Positions 63,901 through 64,000 of a stretch of 64,000 nt of DNA are shown here, piece by piece. The position numbers and the translations under genes are program-made. The notes under the pieces were generated by a model. It was not told the origin of the DNA, ran no database searches, and saw only the letters and a program-made list of their open reading frames with translations. This stretch comes from Rotaria macrura (lineage: Eukaryota; Rotifera; Eurotatoria; Philodinida; Philodinidae): positions 1 through 64,000 of the forward strand of contig OENT01000222.1 of NCBI GenBank assembly GCA_900239685.1. The letters are read 5' to 3'. Positions within the stretch are counted from its first letter, which is position 1. Every line of letters starts with the position of its first letter.

Positions 63901-64000
63901 CAGTCATGTGAATACGTCACGCAAGACCCTACGACACCGAGCATGATATTTTAAAAATGAAAGTTCATCTCATTCATGAGATACGCAGATGATCTGGCTA
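60938..64000. other. Intergenic to window end, nothing recognised
   Basis: AT-rich. Frames at 60928-61113 (minus), 62928-63146 (plus) and 63389-63604 (plus) are short, hydrophobic or low-complexity, and lack motifs or splice partners. Confidence 0.5.

Overview
This is animal nuclear DNA: AT-rich, with genes split by short GT-AG introns (mostly 50-66 bases) and families found only in eukaryotes or animals (an MNX-class homeobox gene, a p24/TMED cargo receptor, class A GPCRs, a membrane-anchored monoamine oxidase, a mitochondrial ribosomal protein). My best guess is a bdelloid rotifer. Compact introns, a local GPCR expansion, near-identical gene copies and splice-acceptor motifs placed just before start codons (as expected for spliced-leader trans-splicing) all fit, but no sequence here proves the species.

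Layout. 1-4240 has no convincing gene, only a small foldback repeat. 4241-5443 (+) is a secreted protein resembling glycosidase-like TIM barrels. 5711-10457 (-) holds at least eight in-phase exons of one or two large unknown, low-complexity proteins. A 546-base divergent promoter then leads to a four-exon p24/TMED gene (11004-11845, +). The four-exon MNX (HB9/exex) homeobox gene is at 13470-14645 (-), with GA/CT tracts upstream. 14646-25809 is nearly gene-free. Three related two-exon class A GPCR genes follow on the + strand (25810-26887, 31264-32346, 47442-48457). The last two are copies of one duplicated block, and the third is interrupted by an N and a collapsed 68-base stretch. The spaces between them are gene-poor and include a clear 162-bp hAT-like MITE (30699-30860). 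52408-58210 is a tight + strand trio: sedoheptulokinase (one exon), MAO-type flavin monoamine oxidase (11 exons) and mitochondrial ribosomal protein uL1m (8 exons), with gaps of only 62 and 134 bases. Past 58211 only one small unknown ORF (60599-60937, -) looks coding.

How the genes relate. The GPCRs are a lineage-specific paralogue cluster sharing an intron position and an unusual DQY in place of DRY. The kinase, oxidase and ribosomal protein genes look like a trans-spliced operon; two of the three products are expected in mitochondria (MAO on the outer membrane, uL1m in the matrix). The other genes show no functional link. Exon coordinates were worked out by hand from reading frame and GT-AG rules, and every chain given is in phase from end to end; none has been tested against transcripts.
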